Below are positions 1-12,096 of a DNA stretch of 64,000 nucleotides, one piece after another. The DNA is from Sabethes cyaneus (taxonomy: Eukaryota; Arthropoda; Insecta; Diptera; Culicidae). The notes under the pieces were generated by a model that saw nothing but the letters and a program-made list of their open reading frames with translations, had not been told where the DNA came from and did no database searches. The position numbers and the translations under genes were made by a program. The stretch spans positions 46,802,044 through 46,866,043 of the forward strand of contig NC_071354.1 in NCBI RefSeq assembly GCF_943734655.1, given 5' to 3'. Position 1 is the stretch's first letter. The number at the start of each line of letters is the position of its first letter.

Positions 1-175
1 CCACCTCTGCCACTTTCACCGCTATTATGGCGCGTAAAAAACTGGAAAATCTTTATGCCTTCAACGCCCAATACTACTCTATGTGCTGAGACAAAACTTT
101 ACACCAAATCTTTACAAACTTTCCATATGGCAGTTTCATGAGAGTGCAAGAGATCGATTTGCGCTTACATAGCGA

Positions 176-739
176 ATGGAACAAAAGGCACAAATTGATG
201 TGATTTACACGGACTTGAAGGCTGCGTTCGTTCGTATTGACCATAAAACACTAAAAATGCAGAAAATTTCGCAACTTGGTGCATCTCAGAATTTTACGAA
301 AGGGCTTAATTCCTATCTATGTGGTAGAGTTCTATGTGTGCAGGTCGACTCCTGCTTCTCTTTTCAGTTTACTAACTTATCGGGTGTACCACAAGGTAGC
401 AACATGGGACCGCTTCTGTTTTTACTATTTGTGAACGATATTGTTTCGCTGCTTGGAGTTGAATGCAAGCTTATGTATGCTGACGATTTGAAAGTATATT
501 CAGTAGTTCGTTCCATAGACGACTGTATCCGGCTTCAAAGGCTCTTGGATGTGTTTGTTGACTGGTGCAAGAAAAATTGGCTTGAGCTACTGCAACCGAG
601 ATTCCATCGGACCACCTTTGGATCCTATGAGCCAATAATTGCCTGCATTCGGACTTTTTCTATTGTGAAAAGCTTATTTGAATTAAATGAACCATCGCAT
701 AAATTTGCTTTTTATAAACCGACCAGAAATATTCAATAA
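176..739 (+). pseudogene. Jockey/CR1-type LINE reverse transcriptase fragment
   Basis: The 187-codon open frame holds the middle of a non-LTR reverse transcriptase, the enzyme that copies LINE RNA into DNA at the target site. Motif A is seen as YTDLKAAF (residues 11-18), motif B as SGVPQGSNMGPL (69-80) and the catalytic box as YADD (101-104), followed by the helix that usually precedes DWC. After about residue 135 the reading degenerates and stops. The N-terminal domains, endonuclease and C-terminus are absent, so this is a dead fragment. Relatives from the same family lie on the minus strand at 19.2-20.0 kb and 23.9-24.7 kb. The first 40 bases of the window resemble 33.60-33.64 kb, so the upstream flank is also repetitive. 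Assignment to Jockey/CR1 rather than another LINE clade is by overall look only. Confidence 0.8.
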
Positions 740-3124
740 GACAATCCTTGTCAGTTGATTTTTACAAATTTGTCACTTTTGATTTAGCGGAAGCACCTTA
801 TCGAAAGCCTTAGTGAAACCGATGTAGGGTAAAGAACTAGTTTTAAGCAGACTAAGCGGGTCACTGATTGTTTTACCTTATTACAAGCGATGGGTTGACT
901 AAGTGGGGGATATCAGCATACCAATCTTCTTGCTATCTTTAGTTCTTCAAGCTGTTACCGTTGGAAGACACTATTGTTGAGCTAAACTTTTGATTTTTCG
1001 CTTTAAAAGTTGGAGCGGTGGAACTAATTTTGAACACACCGAACCCATTTTCACCCGCAGGGTGCTGTTTTCAGCAATCCTGAAATCTGAATTTTTTTAC
1101 GTCCCGTTAAAAAATCCCTCGAACTTTTCCCCCTATTCAGTAAGTTCGCGTTCCTATCCGCGACCTACTAATCGGCATCTGATGCGTAATCGGCACAGCG
1201 TATCGGCATATGCGTAGGGGAAGACTGTCCAGAACGCACCGTGGGGGTAGAATGGCCCATGCTATTAATTGCTTAAAAACGCGGAAACTATTTGGTAAAA
1301 TTATGAATGCGCATTTTATTTTGGTGTAAAACAAGCTAATTCATAATTATGTAGCATGTAAAAGCATCAAACATAGCCACATCCAATAAAAACAAGCGAT
1401 TATCCGCGATCTCATTCCACATGTAAGAAATCACGGTTTTCTCTTAAGCTTTTACCACTAGTCGGTATGCAAATTTCATAATAAATACAGTCTATCTAAT
1501 TGATATACTGTCATACTCGATGATTCATCACAAAAACGGCATTAACTAGGCATGTTTTTCACATATATTGCAAAAAACTTCAAAATACAAAACAGGGGCA
1601 GAATGCATCACAGCGGGATCGAACAGTTATAAATATTTTTAATTTGCAGTACATCTTTTGTTTCGGATTATTTATTAAAAATGTAGCAATATTATGTATT
1701 GTATAGGACTTAGAATTTGCCTTAAACCTAATTGTACATTGTTTAACTTATAATATTTCATCACACATCAGTTGGAGAAAATTAGATGATTAAATTTTAT
1801 TGCCAATTATGTTGAGATATGAACCCATTATGTCCCAGCAAACAAGCGTTTGCAACAAACGCTATAACGAACGCTTTCGCCATTTCGGCAGCCTAGTTTT
1901 AGGAGTTTATTTAACACGTGATTGAATGATAAATTTTTTGGTTGCGTTTAACGCCTAGCTGGGCAAACTAGGTGCGTTTTGTCCACGGGCTTTGGCGTTC
2001 TGCCTCACATAATGATTTTGACTCTTGCCAAAAATCGTCAAAAATAACAAAAAATACTGGTTTTTGTTAGGAAATTTCACCAGGAGTAAGTGTAAAAAAG
2101 ATCCCAAAGTCTTCTAGAATTGGAAAAACGTGGAACAAACACGCCGTTGCTCTGGAAAATGATGTTTTGCTTAAGCGGTGCATTCTGCACCACCTTACCC
2201 TAAAATGCCATCTGTCTAAATTGTTTATCGGGGCATACACTCACCGCACCGTTCGGCAAACGGTATTCGTCGTCTCTTTTATTCTCTGGTGTTCTTATGG
2301 GAAACTGCGAGTTTGACGTCTCACTCGCTGTTCATAAGGATGGTGGGAGAACAAAAGAGGCAAACATAGAAGTGCACACGATCTAACTTTAGAACAGTGT
2401 TGTCAAAGCAAATAACATTGAAACACATCGTTGCTTCATTAAATCACTGAGAAAATCTTCGAAAATTATTGAAAAAGCTGTCTTTTGTGTTGTTTTTAAT
2501 AAAGAAAAATTAATTATGAACATACATTTCTCTTAAAAGTATTGAACCACGTTTTCACCATAGGAGGTTTCAGTTAATTTCAAACTTAAAATTCTTATTT
2601 CCAGAACCGAAACAGTATCTTGGCAACACGATAGTTCATCAGTTGTGCTGCAGCTGCTGCTACTGATGAACAGGTTCCATCAATTCAGAATTTGTTTTCA
2701 GTTTTGTTAGAAAATAATAAAACTTTCGGCTAGTGACAAAGCCTTAGATAATAGAAAAAAAGAGATTGAATAATATGGTATGTGACAATTGAGTGCTTGA
2801 CTTTCAGAGTGGTTGTAATCAGTGCTGAAAATTTGATGAATTCGTTAGTAGCGAGGTGGCGATTGCTGAAGAGCAGCTGAAAAATGTACGTTTTTGGACA
2901 ACAATTTTTAATTCATCATATTTCTTGTCGGAAACCCAGTAAATTGTGTTTGTGTGAACCAAATGTATGGTTAAGTGATTTGTGAAGATGATCCTATCAA
3001 AAGATTTTGAAAATATGAATAAAAAAGTGCATTTTCGGATCATTTATGTTCAACTGATTAAAATAGGTAACACTGCTTAACTCGTTCCTTACCCTAGATT
3101 GCATCTACCTGTTGAGTGTTGACC
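740..3124. other. AT-rich non-coding stretch, no gene seen
   Basis: No open frame here looks like a protein. The sequence is AT-rich. A possible short element bounded by CCCAGC...GCTGGG lies at about 1837-1975, and G-rich motifs at 1241-1260 and 2180-2200 look like decayed element ends. None has a clear target duplication. I see no RNA gene. Confidence 0.5.
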
Positions 3125-3312
3125 TGTAATTCCTCTCCTAAAGAGGGGAGGGGTCTCAATTTACCATAGAAAAAAAGTTTGCCTCTAAAAACACTCACAT
3201 GCTAAATATGGTTTTATTTGATTGATTAGTTCTCGAGTTATGAGGAAATTTGTTTTTCATTTGTATGGAAGCCCCCTTCTTGCCAAATTTGATTCCATTT
3301 GCCTGAAATGTT
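3125..3312 (-). repeat. Fragment of Helitron-like internal repeat unit
   Basis: Read on the minus strand, this matches the unit repeated inside the element at 21.9-23.3 kb: a run CATACAAATGAAAAACAAAT, then TTTCCTCATAACTC, then an AACTAATCAA-like motif, ending in a CCTCCCC-type pyrimidine run. It is one isolated unit without element ends, so it is a relic. Confidence 0.65.
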
Positions 3313-3479
3313 TTTAAATGTTAAATGTTTTTTGCCTGAAAAAAGTAATACCAATACTGTCACGATTTTAATTTCTAGATTTAACTCCTGTTATCCAAGC
3401 CTCATTAAAAAAATATCTCCAGTATTAATCCCAAAACTAAATAATTACCTGTGCCAAAGCTCTTTTGTCAGATTCTTCT

Positions 3480-5300
3480 GACGAGCAGGTGACTACCAAT
3501 AGCTAGAACTAGAGCATAAAAGATACGTTTGACACCCGACAGCAGAGCAGTAGCTCACTGCCATCGTTAGCCGTGTCAAACGCCAGTGCAGCTCCAAACG
3601 AAAAAAAAACTCTACGGGTGTCGACGACCGAGTCCGTACGTACATGCATGCAAGTAAAATCCACTCGTTCGGGGCCCCCCAAAAGCATTCAGCACGGCAC
3701 AAAGCTACACCCAACCTATGTAGGTATGGCTCTGCACAAATCACAGCTTGTACGAGAGTCGTAAGAAAAATATTTCCGCTACGTGCCGGATAAAGCTGTT
3801 AAACCGCCCGCGAGCTGGACCGGATTCTGTCGCAGTGCTCGCTCGTAGGGGGTTTCATTTTTATGAGTAATTCTTTCGGCAGCGAATTTTACAGTCAGGT
3901 GATGCATCCGATAAGCCCCTGCCGCAGGCAAAAGCTAGCGCACGGAACGTGCGGCAGTGAACTCGTAACTCCTGAGCTGAGTCGGATTACGAGAGTGAAG
4001 AGCACAGCACCGCTTTGGCACGTTTTCGGAAAAATACCATGTTTCTTCGATTGAAATATTCGTCACATCGGTGCGAGATAGCAATCATGAGCGGGTCTAG
4101 CATGAATGGGGAACTCTTAACGTGCAGACGCAATTTGGCTGCTGCCTAACGAGCACGCACCACTAGGGCCTCTCGAGCGTCGAGAGCAGAGAAAAGGCGT
4201 CAAACGACGTTTAATCTACAAGTGGCCAGTCAGTTTGCAACGAATCCTTTTTATTGCCATCGCCAGCAGTAGCCGCAACGGTGGTGGTGTAACACAATGG
4301 AGAGTAATCATTGTTCGTTGGGTACAACAATTGCTATTGTGTAATGCGACTAGTTGCGGGTTTTCATTTCGCTTCGCTTCCGGGAAAATGCATTGATTCT
4401 GTTAGCTATAGCGTTGGTTGGTGCTACGTTGCTGGTACGTATTTTGAGGGGTCTTCCAATTGCGCACTTCGGATGTCGAAATAGCAACAATCCGCTGCGG
4501 TTATTGATTAGTGGAATGTGTTGAAAGGGACACAACACCCAGCGATACCGTTTATGTACCCCTCGGACTTCTAGTCCACTCGGGTCCGTTCGGTTCCTCC
4601 AAAGAACGGCGACAATCAACAGCTAAGAAGTGCTTCTGTTTTAATAGCACTACACGTCTTACTAGTTGATTGCATGCCGGCACAACATTACACCAGCAGA
4701 GCCCCAAGGAAATTAGCAAGTAACTAAGCCAGCCAGTAGTGAAGTAAGACATTTGGCGACAAACTGAGTGGGGACAGTACGTTAGTAATCATCGAACTGC
4801 TGGCCCCGGGGCACTAATTGTTCGATTTGTTATGCGCAATTCATAAATGGATAATGGCAACAATAGGGAAAACAACTAATCTACTAGGGTGTTTGTAACG
4901 GAAGTATTACAATGCAATGAATGTGTTTCAATTTTTGTTTCTAATCTATTTATGTCGGATTAAATAATCTTGATAAAAAAGCAGAGTTTATGTGCTACTT
5001 TGCGCACTTTGGAGCTAGACCTTCTATGGTTTTCATTCGACTGACTACGCAGCTAGCTGAACAGCACAGAACAATTACGGGATTAGTACTATAATCCTAT
5101 CATATTCCTAGTTTCCCCTTCATCAAGAACAAATAATTCTTATAAATTCTTCCTACTTTTAGTTTTGTATTTATTTATTTATGTATATATCAACAGATAT
5201 ATTGTTGTCCTACTGATAACTTTAACATAACCAGTACTGAAAATATTTGAAAAGTTCCTATGACTCCGTTTGCTTCATAATAATTAAAAGCTATCTGATT
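3480..5300. other. Unique, relatively GC-richer stretch, no gene assigned
   Basis: Between about 3480 and 4800 the base composition is richer in G+C than its surroundings, and I find no second copy in the window. Short open frames occur on both strands (up to 89 codons) but none has a recognisable domain, start context or polyadenylation signal. It could be host regulatory or exon-flanking DNA. From 4800 to 5300 it returns to AT-rich sequence with nothing recognisable. Confidence 0.35.
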
Positions 5301-5309
5301 TAACATTTA

Positions 5310-6580
5310 GAGTAGGGCGGGGCATAAGTGCGATGTTTGAAGTTGTCATCAATTTTCGCGAGATATAAAGAAGAACAACAACAAAATATATTTTACAGTG
5401 ATGCAGCAACTCAATGTCTTTACATTCAACTATAAATCATCTGGAATAATAGTGTTATTGAAAATAAATTCTTCATTCTTCTGAACAAGTGCCGATTCGC
5501 ACTTTTACCCCACTAGCGGGGTAAAAGTTCGATTACCGCGGGGCAAAAGTGCGAAGCTCGAATCCATGAAATTAGCACAGCAGTAGCTAAGAAAACCATA
5601 TTATCGTCAATCTGCAGTATGTTTCGGTAAGGAATATTCTCAATTTACACCTTTCCTATTTTTCGCTGGTGTATTGCAGCCTCCGACAGATCGAAACTTT
5701 CCCAAACGTTTGTTTTATGTTTCATCAGCGGAAAAACATTGTTTTCCTTCGACCAACATCTGTAGAACACAGTTTTCTGCAGATCTTCCATTTCTAGTAT
5801 CTGTAATATAGTGCCAAAAGCTGTATATAAGCTATACATTTTTGCCCCGTCCGTGAATCGCACCTTTACTCCGCTAGGCGCTTGACGGGGTTTGATAAAA
5901 TTATGGAAAAGCAAAACTGTTATTTTCTTGATTCAAATAGAATTTCGTTTCGAAACAAAAATATTTTTAGGTTGTTATAAAAATTTCGTTTGAAACAAAC
6001 GAATTTTTTCGCTGCGTGATAGAACTAGAACTCCTTTCCCCGAACAACCCCGTTGAGAATCGCGGTTATAACGCTGACGGACGAACAGCGTCGCCCGCAG
6101 TACCTTACAAGTCGCAAGGACTTGCATAGTGTCGTCGTCCCGTCAGGAAAATGAGTTAGATTCTCGATCCATGAATCGAACTTTTACCCCGTCAATAAAT
6201 CGAACTTTTGCCCCGCTAGGCGCTTGACGGGGTTTGATTAAATTATGGAAAAGCAACATATATTTTGTAAATTCTTCTCACCGCAATTTCAAGAGAGATA
6301 TCTGAGTGATGTAAAACGCTGCTACAATTTGTGAATAAGTAATATCCTCCTGTTGATATCGTATTTGCCGTACAACGAAATATTACATCAAAACCGTTCT
6401 AAAATAACTTTTACCCACAACTCAGCAACTATGATTCGTAAACAACAAATGTTTATGATGGATTTAAGCTGTCAAAGTGCTCACCCATCCATGCCAATTG
6501 ACTACATTTACTCGGAATCCGCACTGATAAATCATTGAATCGCACTTTTACCCGCATCGTACTTTTACCCCTCCTTACTC
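5310..6580. mobile_element. 1.27-kb TA-flanked TIR element with iterated GGGGTAAAAGT motifs
   Basis: The ends are inverted relatives: left GAGTAGGGCGGGGCATAAGT, right end on the other strand GAGTAAGGAGGGGTAAAAGT. Each is flanked by TA (5308-5309 and 6581-6582), as expected for Tc1/mariner or pogo-type cut-and-paste elements. Inside, variants of GGGG(T/C)AAAAGTxCGA recur on both strands near 5490, 5518, 5540, 5840, 5863, 6180 and 6205, and a block around AGGCGCTTGACGGGGTTTGA is duplicated at about 5873 and 6217. No transposase frame remains, so it is non-autonomous. Confidence 0.7.
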
Positions 6581-6795
6581 TACAATCATCATTCACTTCT
6601 TTGTTCTTAGCTCAAACATGAGTGCTCCACAATGCGTTGAAGCAATCCGGAGCCGTAAAATCCTTGGCAATTTTGAAGATGAAGCCAAGTTGTCGATTTG
6701 CCTTGGAAATGATCGACTTGTAGTGCGCATGTAAGGTAAGCTTAGTAACCAGTAGAATACCAAGGTCCGTTACATGGTCCATTCGGTTTAGAATA

Positions 6796-6919
6796 GGGTG
6801 ATTTATGTATTTTGGACAGGCGTTACGCGTACGCTATTTTGGACATTTCCATTTGATTTTGCCGTAAATGTTCAAAATAGCGTACGCGTAACGCCTGTCC
6901 AAAATACATAAATCACCCT
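6796..6919. mobile_element. 124-bp palindromic mini-element (TA-flanked)
   Basis: Two arms of about 51 bases are inverted complements with a single mismatch (TTTTGGACAT against ATGTTCAAAA), separated by a spacer of about 22 bases. Ends are GGGTGATTTATG...CATAAATCACCC, flanked by TA on both sides. The size, symmetry and TA flanks fit a foldback-type miniature inverted-repeat element. There is no coding capacity. Confidence 0.85.
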
Positions 6920-6935
6920 AATACCGTCGATATGG

Positions 6936-7440
6936 TACCGTCAAACGGGGTAACTTGCAACAGCGGGGTAACCTGCAACAACGCTATATCGATCCAATTT
7001 ATTGTATGTTGCTGTTACTTCAATTTTTAATCCATATCAGCCACTGAATCTTGTTGATAACACTTCAAAGAAGCCTTAGACACTGTTTTGTTGATTTCCT
7101 GCTGTTCTGGTGATTTTTAAAAAATCCCACAATATGATGTCAAATGCATTGTCAATTTTTCGTCTGTAAAACGTTTGTGGCGCCCACAGGCACTTCAATA
7201 ACATTTTTTACAGCAAAATGAATAATAAGGAAACAAAATAATTGATTTATGATGACTAGTTTTGTTTATGGTGCTTGTTACCGCATTTTTCGTAAAGCAG
7301 GTACTTAACCAGGGTAACTTGCAACAGCTGGTAGAATTAAAAAGTTGTGTTCCATTAATAGCACGAAGCAAGTTATCATTTAATTTTGCATCAAACAATA
7401 CTAAAGCACTCCTGAACAGTGTAAGATACTTTCGGTAAGT
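6936..7440. repeat. Repeat with GGGGTAACTTGCAAC terminal motif
   Basis: The left edge reads TACCGTCAAACGGGGTAACT followed by TGCAACAG, then a second GGGGTAACCTGCAACA, with a further GGGTAACTTGCAACAG at about 7313. The same motif in reverse occurs at 23739-23962, so it is a dispersed family of iterated end motifs. Only the left edge is sharp; the right boundary is a guess. Confidence 0.45.
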
Positions 7441-7724
7441 CGGAAATATGCCGGTTTTTCTCTGGATATACTGAAAATGGCCATAGAAGAGATCAAAGAA
7501 AAAATATCCCCACTGAGAGAACTCGACTAGTAATATGATAGTGTCTAATTACGATCACTCATTACGTAATGAACATTCATATATTACGTAACCAAGATAT
7601 CAATGCTTTTTAACTCCCCCGCTCTCTTTCGTGACTTGATTTTGCATAGTGAATTTACGACGTGTAATGCGTTGTTACACAACTCCCGCTCCCCTAAGTG
7701 CGATACAAAATATGTGAATGGTCC

Positions 7725-8255
7725 CTAACGACAAAGTCGTCAGAGTCCATTTATGGCAATCAACATGGTACCGAATAGCACCCTTTCCGTCCCTTCTTCA
7801 GTGTACCAATATGCTCCCATAGACTGAGGAAACCATCACAAAGATATAAAATTAGTTTAACTAACCTGCTAGCCGTAATAAGATCTTGCAACTCGAAGCA
7901 CTAAACATTGCATTCTATGAGTTCTATTACTTTTTCGGTCATTAATTATACTAAATACTGAGATTAGTGACCAATTAATAATATTCATCACTATATTTTC
8001 CCTTTTTCGTCGTCGGTTTTTCATTGATTTTTTCAGCCGTTTCAATCGTCAAATCACTCGCGAAACTTAACTTGAAGCACAAAAAAACTTTAATTTACCA
8101 CCCGAACAGTTATTTAGAGTGATATTATAATCATTTTGTCCAAATTGTTCACTTGAATCGATAGGAAAAACTTCACTTCGTTTCGATTGCAATTCCGAAT
8201 TCGTTTTTGTACGTTGCCAAGGGAACGGACGTTTATATGGAGTGATGCCAACGAA
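7725..8255 (+). repeat. Dispersed repeat, inverted copy at 27.96-28.46 kb
   Basis: This block and the reverse complement of 27960-28460 align along most of their length. Shared landmarks are CGACAAxGTCGxCAGAGTxCA, the AAGATCxTGCAACTCxAAGCA block, AAxATTGCATTCTAT, and the stretch GGAACGGACGTTTATATGGA. Neither copy codes for protein. It is probably a transposon relic of unknown class. Confidence 0.75.
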
Positions 8256-8262
8256 AACATTT

Positions 8263-10781
8263 GAAAATTAAGCGAAAATCTGTGTAATATTTTGAAAACT
8301 CTTTCATATGAACAATCAGCGAAGTCACAAAACAATAAAGATCTCAGGACTAACTGAACTGGGGAAGGGCATTTGCCAGAGGCGGTGCGGGTTTCCTCTA
8401 GAGCTTTTCGGTATTTTTTAAACTAAATATATAGTTCATAAGTCTTTGTATGGAAAATGTTTGAAGGCACTGAAGCAGTTGAAGCATAATTTTTAAAAAC
8501 AGTTGTACCAATTGTAAATTAAACGCTTGGAACTGTCGTGCAGTCCAAACAGCACAAACAACACGTTACGTCTATACTTCTTCGTTTTCTTTGTTTATAC
8601 TAGAATGGTTATCTTGCAAAAACTTGGTGCCCTGAAGTAATTCAAACAATTCTTATTCAAGCGCAACTTGTCTTCTTCAAGAATATGATGAACTTATCGC
8701 ACTCTTGGAAAAATTTTCTTTGTCTTGTGCAAGAAATGTTAGTCTAATAAGCGCTTTCGGGTTGATTTGGATAAAACCATTGAAAAAATGGCGAACAGGG
8801 CTATTTTGATTACTTTTGAAATTGTAATCAATTGCATATGGGCGCTTATAAATATGGTATTATGCACTACCATTAGTGATCTTATCTTTTTAAATAAATG
8901 TTTAGACATATAAAAGCTTTTTTGCCACAATTAGTTAAAAATTTGGTTGCTATCAACTTCTTCATGAAATCATTATTTTTTTTTATTAATTTAATTTTTC
9001 AATAATCTAGCAAAAATAACTGGCGCGTTAAAATTTTCTAACTTTTATGCCACAAAACATCGACAAACCGAGCGTGGCATGAAAAATTTCTCATTTATGA
9101 GCAACAAAGCAGCTGCTTTTATCACCATTTTTATTTTCAATTTTCATTTATACCCATTTCGAAATAGCAATATCTGTGAATGTTTATAGCTTATACTGCC
9201 GCTCTTCGCATAACAGTCCCATAGCGAAAAACAGCAAGCGTAGAAAATGACGATTGAAGTTTTTCGTTAGTTTTACTTAATTTCGCTCCCGCAGGTTATT
9301 TGCAAGCGAACCTTTACTATAAATTTGTTAAAATGAACAGGTCCAAATGTTTTAAACAAAAATTAGTTACAGATTATCAATTATCATCAGTTTATCTCAA
9401 CAAAATAGCAGTGGGACTGACATGCGAATAATTTTCGATTGAATCAGGAAAATCTTCGCATAACCGTCACACTGTCGATAATGTATGGTATGATTTTCGA
9501 GATTTAATTACTACTTTTATTAAAGAGAACTGAAATTAAGATTAAAAGATAGTTACGTCCAACTCAACTCCCCACTACCCCCACCCCACAGTTCACATGA
9601 TACCATATTCCAAGTAATAGGGGTGATAGGGGCTGCCTAAGCAAAACGCGTTACAAAACATGTCCCGCCTTTTCCAAATTATAATAACCACCATAAACTT
9701 ATGATTTGATATGCCATCAATGAATTAACAATGCATAGAATATTGATTGGCTATGAATAGCTATCAAATTTAAATGTTTAAAAAATGATTCTTTTTGCAA
9801 CGCTCAATATGCTCGATTAATCAAAATTGAGTCAAAGAGATCGGACCATCCCTGTGTATGTTCATATGGTTCATATGTCAATATTTGGGTTGAACTGTAA
9901 TTAGTTCCATATTAAGAAACTGGTGATAATTTTCACTAAAAATGTAGTAAAATAACTGAAACGAATTAAGTATGAAATGCGAAAAGTATAAGGGTTGTAA
10001 AAACTGTTGTCTCTCTTAAAAATCTATCGATTATGGTTATCGGAGCACGAGTGACCATATTGATCATTTTTAAAATCACCGAAAATGTTTGATTAACTAT
10101 AAAAATAGCTCTCGATAAATAAAAAGGGCCACAAATTAATTATCTAATTTGAAACTTAATAAAATCCTTAAGCACATACGCAAATATGAACGCGACCGGT
10201 ACGTCGCAAACAATACGCTCCAAAAAAAATTAACGCTTTTTTAGCAAATGACAATAGTATATCTAGGAACAATAAGGTCAGATGATAGAATATAATGCAT
10301 TTACGAGGAATTATTTCAATTTAATAAGGGGCAGAAATGGATGTGACTGTTATGCGAATATTTATGAAATGGGACAACACAAGTGGGTTTTGTTTTTCTA
10401 TTCTTCGCGAACAAAGCCAACTATTTTATAAGTTTTTCTTAAACTACAGACAAAATAAAACTAATATTCGCAATAAACTCAAAATCTCCAAAAATCGCCA
10501 TGGGACTGTTATGCGAAGAGGGGCAGTATAGCTCTTGGTCAATTTAAAACATTTAAGGCTGTGAAAAGTGTATGATGTCTTGCAAGTGTTCTTTGAAGAG
10601 ACAACCATAAAATCATCAACACTTGTGGCGGTTTTCTTTTTGTTTCAAGTGACTCTTGGAAGTCATTGTAAATCGATATCGATAAGAATTACAAGTTTTA
10701 AAAGGATCTTTGGAAATTTTCTTGAGAACCTTCTTTAGTGTGGGCCTCCCTCGCCTTATAAGGATTTTATGGCTGTTTTAT
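8263..10781 (+). mobile_element. Dispersed repeat A, copy 1 (split by insertion)
   Basis: Bases 8263-9195 and 10529-10781 together match 20440-21660 almost base for base, so they are one repeat interrupted by the element at 9196-10526. A third copy lies at 29025-29974. Copy 2 shows the likely full extent, with CCCAAGTAACAAT terminal inverted repeats. Copy 1 lacks both ends and stops exactly where RTE-type 5' sequence begins. A 63-codon minus-strand frame is identical in copies 1 and 2, but it is short and I take it as chance conservation of a young repeat. Confidence 0.85.
9196..10526. mobile_element. 1.33-kb TIR element inserted at TA
   Basis: Terminal inverted repeats of 27 bases with one mismatch begin CTGCCGCTCTTCGCATAACA on the left and CTGCCCCTCTTCGCATAACA on the right. 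They are flanked by TA (9194-9195 and 10527-10528). The insertion is confirmed by copy 2 of the host repeat, which lacks it near 21.41 kb. The TTCGCATAAC core of the TIR recurs inside at about 9456 and, inverted, at about 10349, possible transposase-binding iterations. No transposase frame is visible. Confidence 0.85.
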
Positions 10782-10962
10782 CGGTTGGTAAACGGCTAGA
10801 TAATGCGGAATATAGACCCCATAGTGATCGTTAGCCTCTTATCCAGCAACTCCGATCCCGACCTCCTCGTGGTACCAGCCGGAATACGAGCAACCTTAGT
10901 GGAGATCGGGTAACCAACCCCGGTGGAAACTAAGGTCGTATACTAACCGGGAAGGAGGTATA

Positions 10963-12086
10963 GTGCGTCTCGGCACTCGCGCATCGCGAGACTCGGTAGT
11001 GTTGCCTCAGTACGGCTACACACCTAAACTAAACTTAACTAACAACATTCAAGCATATTCGGAGCGGAATATTCGGCATCGACCTAGGCGACGAAATAAG
11101 GACGACGAATGGAGACTCGGGACTTGGAACTGCAGATCGCTAAATTTCGCAGGTTGCGAGCGGGTGCTGATTGAACAGCTGGAACCCCGCAAACTCGGCA
11201 TCGTAGCTCTGCAGGAAATCTGTCGCAAAGGAGAGAAGGTATGGAAGATCCGTGGCGGAAAGGCCCAGTTTTACCAGAGCGGTGGCGCTACCAACGAACT
11301 GGGAACGGGCTTTGTAGTGCTGGGCGGAATGCAGGATCGCGTGATAGATTGGAAGGCGATCAACGAGAGAATGTGTGTATTGAGGATAAATGGCCGTTTC
11401 TTCAATTATAGCATCATTAACGTGCACTGCCCGCACGAAGGTAGACCCGACGATGAGAAAGAAGCGTTCTACGCGAGGCTGGAGGCTACGTACGACAGCT
11501 GCTCGTCACGGGACATCAAGATCGTCATCGGGGATATGAACGCCCAGGTCGGTAGGGAAGAAATGTATAGACCGGTGGTAGGACCCCATAGCCTGCACAC
11601 CGACACAAACGATAACGGCCAACGATGTATAAACTTCGCAGCTTCCCGAGGCCTGGTGATCCGAAGTACCTTTTTCCCGCGCAAGGATATCCACAAAGCC
11701 ACCTGGAGATCACCTGACCAACGTACAATGAACCAAATTGACCACGTTCTCATAGAGGGCCGGTTCTTCTCTAACATCACGAACGTACGCTCCCGTCGGG
11801 GTGCGGATATTGATTCTGACCATTACCTAGTAGCAGTACATGTGCGCTCAAAGCTGTCCACCGTATACCGGACACGACAAAGCCGCCCTCCTCGGCTGAA
11901 CATCAGGCAGCTAGATAACCCACAAGCTGCCGAGAACTATGCGCGAGTACTGAATGAGGAACTGCCTTCTTCCGAGGAGTTAGGTGCTTCAAACCTCGAA
12001 GACGGTTGGGGCAGAATACGCTCGGCCATCGGAGAGGCCGCTACCGCGGCACTAGGTATTGAGCCTCGAAGTACACAAAATGATTG
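10963..12086 (+). pseudogene. RTE LINE AP-like endonuclease domain
   Basis: This is the N-terminal half of an RTE polyprotein that nicks target DNA to prime reverse transcription. It belongs to the endonuclease/exonuclease/phosphatase fold. Visible signature blocks are LGTWNCRSL (52-60, metal-binding Asn56), ALQE (82-85, catalytic Glu), INVHCPHEG (152-160), IGDMNAQVG (189-197), NQIDHVLI (257-264) and DIDSDH (282-287, catalytic Asp/His pair). Every key residue is present, so the domain was intact when the Penelope-like element cut the frame after an S-T-Q-N-D sequence. The same peptide resumes at 15176. The Met at 10963 follows a leader with no better start; a non-AUG or upstream start is possible. 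Confidence 0.9.
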
Positions 12087-12096
12087 ACAAAATTCG

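Noticed and set aside
1241..2200. A possible TIR element between GGGGGTAGAATGG and its loose complement
   Set aside because: The ends match poorly and I see no target duplication.
8739..8930. A 63-codon frame identical at 20942-21133, which might be a conserved small protein
   Set aside because: The whole surrounding repeat is nearly identical, so identity reflects recent duplication, not selection on the frame.
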